From assembly GCA_024516155.1 (NCBI GenBank), contig JAJJXM010000013.1:248001-312000 (forward strand): DNA of 64,000 nucleotides, read 5' to 3'. Of this stretch, positions 58,212 through 64,000 are shown in pieces. A program made the translations under genes and the position numbers. Under the pieces are notes generated by a model, which was given only the letters and a program-made list of their open reading frames with translations, had not been told where the DNA came from and made no database searches. Each line of letters starts with the position of its first letter. The first letter of the stretch is position 1. The stretch comes from Pyronema omphalodes. Its lineage: Eukaryota; Ascomycota; Pezizomycetes; Pezizales; Pyronemataceae.

Positions 58212-60944
58212 AGTCCAGGAATGCAGGAGTTAGTAAGTTGTTGTTTTGCTTTGATAGTCATATTAACATTCAGGTTGCTAGAAAATTGTGGTTGTGGTTG
58301 TGGCTGTTGTTTAACATTATTTGTCGTGGTATTAACATTCCTAACCTCAGTTCTCCTAGCAATAAATCTAGCCGCATAATCCGAAGGTTTGGATGGTGAT
58401 GGTTTATTGATACAAGCAAAAGATGGAAAGACCGGTGAAGACTTCTGGTTCCGTGGGGGGGGTTTGGGTTAAAAATGGGATCCTTTTACTCCGGGGATTT
58501 CGTACTGCTTACGGGCTCTGGTTGTAGTTGTGGTTGTGGTTCCTGTTGGTCTGGTTCCTCGGGTTGGAGTTTTTTGGTCGTTGCTGCTGTGTCTTTGTTC
58601 GTGACTTTTTCTGGGATAGGTGTGATGCTGGTGCCGGTGCCGTTGCTATTGCTACCTGATTCGCAGTTGGAGTTGGAATTGGAGTTGGATCTATTGCAGT
58701 GTTGTGTTATTCCTTGTCCAGTGGGGGAGGAGGAGGGGTCCTTTTTCAGTTTTCCATTAATTTCCACGGGGAAGCATCGAGTCGTCGAAACAAGTCCAGA
58801 TAACTGTTTTACCATTTCCTCCCACGCAAATCCCAGACAATTCCAAAGTTGCAAAACATCTTCTTTCCCATTAATTTCATTCCCGGCTTCGGAATCCTCG
58901 GTGCCATAGATCTTGCTTCCTCAATAAGTCTAGTACAAAGGTGCACATTCTCTGGCGATAAAAAGTCAACTGCAACTTTTACACAGCTGCGTCGATTCCG
59001 TACTTGGTGTGGGCACCCCGCTGGGATAAATACTGCGTCTCCTGGGTCCTGGAAAATTCGGTACGAACCAACTCCTCGCTGTGAGAGTACTTCTAAGTCG
59101 TGCTCGGAAAGGTAGAAACATTGACGGTGGATGGGGTCGTCAACTTCCTCTCGTGTCTCCTTGAGATAGGCACGGATAGCAGAAACAGATGAAGGTGGGA
59201 AGATATCCCAGACTGCTCCACATTCGGGGATACCTTTATCAGTGGTGGAGATTTCGGGGGCATCTTGGCCACCACTTGCAAACAGCATGATATTGACAGC
59301 ATCAGTGAGATCCAGATGGAGATTAGTTGTGCCGATGACGTTCTTTTGAAATTCGGTTTTCTGTCCAGGAGTCATAGAACTGATATCTCTCGGAAGAAAA
59401 TCAACAGCAGGGTAAGCGTTATACATCTTTGGTCCTAGATCCGGTGCATTCCAATCAGGTGGGATATGTGAAGCCAAATTGAAAGGACCGCTACGACGGG
59501 TGTATTCAGGAAAAGGCAATGCATTTTCAAAATCATCCCATAGCTTCGGGAAAGCAACCTTGAATTCCGAGCTTGGTGGCCAGTCTTTTAGCTTATAGGA
59601 TTTATCATGCTTTCCTCCGAATCTAGCGAAGAAGGCCGAAACATGTGTCTCGTGAAATGTATCATCGCTACAATCGTGGATTAGACAGTATTCTGGGCCA
59701 TGTTCGTCGATGAAATATTGTGGGCTCCACGGAAGTTGAAACCGCTCAAGCATGTTTGTCAGGACAAGGGGTACCCCGCCTTTTCTCCAGAGACATTGAA
59801 ACGTCTGTAAATCAATATCCTTGTAGTGTGCAGAGGGGACCGGAAGATAAGAAGGTCCATTACTGCTAGGTGATCTTGCGACTTTGGTAGGAATTTTATC
59901 AACAACTTCATCGACATTGGTAGAGAGGGCTTGAAGATCCTTCGATAAGCCCTCAACCTTCCTCAACAAAGTATCAATTTCACCTGGATGGGCACGAGTA
60001 ACAAAGAGAATTGAGTCCCTGGTATGGCGGCGCTTCCTAGAGCATTGATCTATCCTGCTGACTCTTCCACTGTACATCTGCGCTGATGGAAGGAACTCCT
60101 CCCAACATCCCAGGCATAATTCACGACCACAGCATCCACACATATAAGAACCCATGTATACCGAGGTGCTGCAAACATCACAGATTGTTTTAGTCTGTGG
60201 CGTGTTTTTTATCCGGATCATAGGACGAGGTCCACCTGGAAGCGTGGAGCTCACATCTCGATGCAGATGGGTATTTTCATGGTGGAGCTCTCGCGCTAGA
60301 TGCTCGATAAATGATGGAGCGATAATCGGAATCACATACTCAGCATTTTCTCGGCGAGTTTGGAGTGGTAAAGCTCGTTCCGGTGTTGGATAAGTATTGC
60401 CACTCTTAGTAAGCTCTTCCTGTGCCTCCCCCTCTGGTACATCTAAATCCATTGAATACGCTTTAGTTGCAATTCGTGTTCTGAATTTCTTATTTTCCCG
60501 CTTTGTAGAACGCGGAGGTTTTGCCGGTTCAACCGGGTCGTCCTGGTTTCCTCGGAAAGCATAATCGTCGTAATCTACAGCGACAATTCCTTTCTCATCC
60601 ACGGTTTCCCGAAATACACGTAAATTGAGGAAACGACATGTGCCGCATGCCGCCTGCTTTTCAATACAGGACATACATTGGTCATTCACCACTGATGTAG
60701 GCCATCGCTGACAGGTATTTCTTTGTACGGAGCGGTATTCTGTGGTGGCCATGTCTTTGGCTGTTATAACTTTTGGAACGTAGGTACAAGCTTCGCCGGG
60801 CCTGTAAACTTTCACATTCGTCTTAACGTTTCGGCGGGCATTCAGGGATTGTTTGGGGGCTTCCGAGCCATCGTGGGAGGTGGTCCGAGGCCGTTTCGGT
60901 GTCGCAGCGTCTGTCGAAGGAGTAGATTTTCGTTTTGTGACCAT
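57482..60944 (-). CDS. KDM3/JMJD1-like JmjC histone demethylase
   Basis: The start is set at 60944 (MVTKRKSTPS...KRPR). The frame is open further upstream but there runs antisense to RET3. A first zinc-like cluster CMSCIEKQAACGTC is at residues 90-103 and a second (CDVC...CGCCGRELCLGC) at 255-280. The JmjC domain covers about 385-690 with iron ligands His543 and Asp545 (TNLHLD) and His646 (AGCPHQVRN). The first frame ends at 58809, but reading continues as LQLWNCLGFAWEEM after one added A near 58868. It then passes through two C-run breaks (near 58495 and 58460) into SDYAARFIARRTEVRNVN and a low-complexity tail (LPSLPS repeats, 57860-57975) ending at 57482. In total about 1,150 residues. Family members typically remove H3K9 methyl groups; that is inferred. 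Confidence 0.82.
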
Positions 60945-61331
60945 AATTTTGGTGGGAGATGGTGTCGACTGTTCAATGTTTGTTGTGGGAATTGAGGAGG
61001 CAATTGGATGCAGTTTGGTATTTAGAAGGTAGCAGACGGCGGACGAGTTAGGACTTGGACAAGACGAGGTCGAAGCTGGGTCGAGAGGTCGGAGCTGGTC
61101 GAGAGTTGAAAGCTCCCGGGAGATGCGGCGTGCATGAACCAAGCAAGCAAGTCCTGACCCGCTGGGTCCGCTCGCTCCCCAAAACGGTAGGGGTTCTCGC
61201 CGATGCCGCCGCATCACAACAACAGCCAAACAGAGCCTCACAGCACCGCACCAGTCAAATGGCTTGGCAGACTCGACGCGGCTAATACCAGCTGATAGCT
61301 CCAGCTCCATCAAAGCTCCACGTCTCACAAA
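60945..61331. promoter_or_regulatory. Shared divergent promoter, KDM3-like gene and RET3
   Basis: Only 387 bp separate the two start codons (60944 minus, 61332 plus), so both promoters must lie here or overlap. No TATA box stands out. The region is GC-richer than its surroundings, and open in the minus frame by chance, which produces an N-terminally over-extended 980-residue ORF. Confidence 0.6.
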
Positions 61332-62029
61332 ATGCCCACGAACCTCAGCCTCTTCTCCGTGCGTCCCCCGTTGCCCCAACCTCGGTATTCTTCTAATAAA
61401 TGACAGGTCACGGCGGTTCTCATTCTCGCTTCCGACGGCTCGCGCGTCCTCGCAAAGTACTACAATCCCCCGCATAGCACTACCAAATCCCCGTATCCCA
61501 CGGTGAAGGAGCAGAAAGTCTTTGAGAAGGGCCTTCACGCGAAAACCGTCAAGACCGGAGGAGATGTTGTTCTCTATGATAACCATGTCGTTGTTTATAA
61601 GGCGGAGAGTGACGTGATTATGTACGTCGTTGGAGGATTGGATGAGAACGAGCTTATGCTCTTCAACGTAGCATTGGCTATGAGGGATACTTTGTTGTTG
61701 ATGCTTAGGTATGTGGAGGTTACTCCGGAACCGCCGATGATCCCGTTGCAAAAGTCTTAGATGGATGGGGCTGATTGGATGATAGGAATGCTGTCGACAA
61801 GCGGACTATCGCGGAGCACTACGATATGGTTTCATTGGCACTTGAGGAGATGGTCGATGACGGAGTTATCTTGGAGACCGACCCGCAGCTTATTCTCCAG
61901 CGAGTGACCAAGCTACCGCAGAACGATATTCCTAACATCAAGGACATTGACTTGTCCGAGAAGGGATTGTTGAATGCTTGGGAGTTTGGAAAGAAGCATT
62001 TGGCGGAGAAGTTGAGACAGGGATTGTAA
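61332..62029 (+). CDS. RET3: Coatomer subunit zeta
   Basis: Small subunit of the COPI coat F-subcomplex for Golgi-to-ER vesicles. Three exons: 61332-61358, 61407-61708 and 61786-62029. The introns are 61359-61406 (GTGCGT...TTCTAATAAATGACAG) and 61709-61785 (GTATGT...GATAG). The joined frame is 190 residues, the normal length for the family, and begins MPTNLSLFSVTAVLILASDG. The longin-type core contains VKEQKVFEKGL and DENELMLFNVALAMRD. The family end is seen as DDGVILETDP...DLSEKGLLNAWEFGKKHLAE. No frame break. Confidence 0.95.
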
Positions 62030-62695
62030 AGGCAGAGTGGTGTTGCATACCGTTTTATGCAGTATTAATAGGGGTGTAATGACCAGGCGTTGGATGGAAT
62101 TAGAGATACAGAATGCATTCAGGAATGATGGTTTTGCTTTACATTGCATGGCCTTGAGATAGTTGGTGTGATACATACACCTTGACGTTTTAATTGTGTA
62201 ACCACAGTTCTCGACCGGGTGGAAAGAAGGTGAATTCTTTCTGGGGTTGTCATATGAGGAATACACAAGTATCACGCTCCATTAATTCTCGGGATTATTC
62301 TGTATCTGAAACAAAGTGCATATCCCAAGATCTTGGCAACTCTCTCATCCCCTCAGTGCTTTTGTATCCGTTGGCGTGGAACGTTTCAAATGCTTCCTCA
62401 GCTGCACCATTCACTCCGCTAGCCCCGGATATAATCCCTACTAGTGCACCGCGATATTTCGGAGCCGGAACTCCCACGGAAGGTATGTAGCTCTCTCTCT
62501 CCTCTGTGGATAACCAAGTCCAACAGCCACCCGACAAAAATACGGCATCTCCGGCGATGTTTTTGATTTTCGCTACTTGACCAAATTACGCCCTCCTACA
62601 AGTCTCTGACCAGGGAATAAAAGATTACAATATCCCGTCTGAGAGATATATTCGGTTGCGATTACAAAAAAATAATAAATATACATTCATATAAC
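62030..62695. other. Intergenic, RET3 to long-chain-base kinase gene
   Basis: No gene is confidently seen. An 80-residue minus-strand ORF (62295-62537) contains PKYRGALVGIISGASGVNGA, which has a small-residue GxxxG look but no recognised family. It may be part of an unannotated small gene or chance. Confidence 0.35.
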
Positions 62696-64000
62696 ATGTC
62701 AACCACTAGCAAACACACCATGACGATGCAGGAACCGCTGTTGCGCCCGGCCGCCGACAGAGATATCCCCGGTCCATCCTCATCAGCATCAGCATCAGCA
62801 TCAGCATCAGCATCATCATCATCGACGCGACTCGGCGAGAACACCATTTCCCTGACCAAACATCTCAGTTTATGGTACAACGAAACCACCTTTGAGATTC
62901 GCGGTCAGTTGTTTTTTTTTTTCCTTTTCTGAGAGAACCCCAGGTCCAAGTAGAATATGTATCACTAATCCTTCATTTTTAGATTCCAAAGAACCAACCG
63001 ACGACACCAACAATTTCTGTTGCGACATAGGATTCAATACACGAGGTATATCCACACCTTTTCCTCCTCAGCCATCCTTCCTTCCAACTCCACTAACCTT
63101 CCCCCCCCCCCTCTTCTTCTCACAGCTCCAACAAAAACCCTTTCCATCCCCCTCTACAACCTCCTCTGGATCGATGTCGGCGCCTCCTCCATCACCATCA
63201 AATACGCCGCGCCCACCAAAACCTCCATCAAGCCCGCCAGCCTAACCTACCCCTACAGCGGCGCACAGCACGAAGGGTCGATAACAACCTGGGTGACATC
63301 CGTTCTCGACCGAAGCTATGGGCTCGCACAAAAACAGAAGCGGTGCAAAGTCCTCATCAACCCATTCGGCGGGCAAGGTTATGCGCAACAAATCTTTGAC
63401 AAAAAAGCGCGACCGATTCTTGAAGCCGCGAATTGTGTTTTAGATATTGAAACCACTCGTTATCAGGGTCATGCTGTGGATATTGCCCAGAATCTTGATG
63501 TTGAGGCGTTTGATGTCGTTATCTGTGTTTCTGGTGATGGAGTGCCTAGTGAGGTTTTTAATGGCTTTGGGAAAAGGAAATATGATGCTTTGAAAGCTTT
63601 GAGATCTGTCGCGGTTTGTCAACTGCCTGGTGGCTCCGGAAATGCTATGTGTTGGAATTTAACGGGGACTGATGATGCGGGTAAAGCGACGTTGGCGGTG
63701 GTCAAGGGTGTTAGGAAACGGATGGATTTGATATCTATCACCCAGGGCAAGGAAAGATTGTTGAGTTTCTTGTCACAGAGCTTTGGGATTATTGCGGAAT
63801 GTGATCTGGGAACGGAGGATTTGAGATGGATGGGTGGTGCTAGATTCACAGTGGGCTTGTTACAGAGAGTTATTAAGCAGACGGTTTATCCTTGTGATCT
63901 AGCGGTGAAGGTTGCTATTGAGGGGAAGGAAGAGATTAGGAATCACTTCCGGTCGGCACAGGGGAATGATATTCAGCAGGATGATGACGATGATGAGGAG
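62696..64000 (+). CDS. LCB4-like: Sphingoid long-chain-base kinase (sphingosine kinase), 5' part
   Basis: Phosphorylates sphingoid bases with ATP. Exons are 62696-62903, 62983-63045 and 63126 to beyond the window. The introns are 62904-62982 (GTCAGT...CACTAATCC...TTTTTAG) and 63046-63125 (GTATAT...CACTAACC...CACAG). The N-terminus has a poly-Ser/Ala stretch (AGC/TCA repeats 62786-62823) and a region before the kinase domain (DSKEPTDDTNNFCCDIGFNT). The DAG-kinase-type catalytic motifs are INPFGGQGYAQQIF, VSGDGVPSEVFNGF and LPGGSGNAMCWN. The gene is cut by the window end within an acidic stretch (DDDDDEE). Frame is intact as far as visible. Confidence 0.93.

Noticed and set aside
33000..58500. 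CRISPR-like arrays
   Set aside because: The tandem arrays have no unique spacers and lie in a eukaryotic genome; they are satellites.
60945..61751. N-terminal 269-residue extension of the KDM3-like ORF
   Set aside because: It runs antisense through RET3 exons 1 and 2 and lacks conserved sequence; the ATG at 60944 starts the recognisable protein.

Overview
This is a nuclear chromosome fragment from a filamentous ascomycete, most likely Pezizomycotina. The evidence is short GT-AG introns (about 47-112 nt) with TACTAAC/CTAAT-type branch sites, and a set of typical ascomycete single-copy genes: a Reb1-like Myb factor, RAD54, the SWF1 palmitoyltransferase, two JmjC proteins, coatomer zeta (RET3) and a sphingoid long-chain-base kinase. 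I cannot name the genus from sequence alone.

The window has two compartments. Positions 1 to about 33 kb are a gene-poor, duplicated region with remnants of LINE-type reverse transcriptase, two MITE-like insertions, two identical tRNA-Val(AAC) genes and a family of paralogous genes I do not recognise as a described family. Positions about 34.8-64 kb hold conserved housekeeping and chromatin genes separated by dense simple-sequence repeats (7-, 8- and 9-bp satellites, long poly-C/poly-G runs).

The main finding is the left-hand family. At least seven loci carry all or part of one kit: a conserved promoter block, a short N-terminal leader with a SUMO-interaction-like hydrophobic-DLT motif and a V-x-IPR motif, and a coiled coil. 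The kit is joined to different C-termini: (a) an F-box/leucine-rich-repeat-like region (14.9-17.4 kb plus strand; 18.6-21.2 kb minus strand), (b) an RRM-like region ending in a CX2CX4HX4C zinc knuckle (23.0-24.5 and 25.4-26.9 kb, minus), (c) nothing (4.3-4.8 kb). Two further loci (6.9-7.8 and 11.0-11.9 kb, plus) have the promoter and the zinc-knuckle C-terminus but no coiled coil. The coiled coil-RRM-like-CCHC order is that of a LINE ORF1 (Gag-like) protein, so domestication and shuffling of a retroelement ORF1 with an F-box protein is a plausible origin.

Many conserved genes here (Reb1-like, RAD54, SWF1, the KDM3-like JmjC gene, the F-box paralogs) are interrupted by single-base frame breaks. 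Most are repaired by adding one base to a short homopolymer. This points to uncorrected homopolymer deletions in the assembly rather than wholesale gene death, so frame breaks should not be read as pseudogenisation without checking reads.

Right-hand layout: Reb1-like (34.8-37.6, minus); RAD54 (40.8-43.3, minus); SWF1 (45.2-46.5, plus); JmjN/JmjC protein (49.4-51.4, minus); Q/P-rich nuclear-type protein (52.7-55.9, plus); KDM3-like JmjC protein (57.5-60.9, minus), which shares a short divergent promoter with RET3 (61.3-62.0, plus); and LCB4-like kinase (62.7 to beyond the window end, plus).
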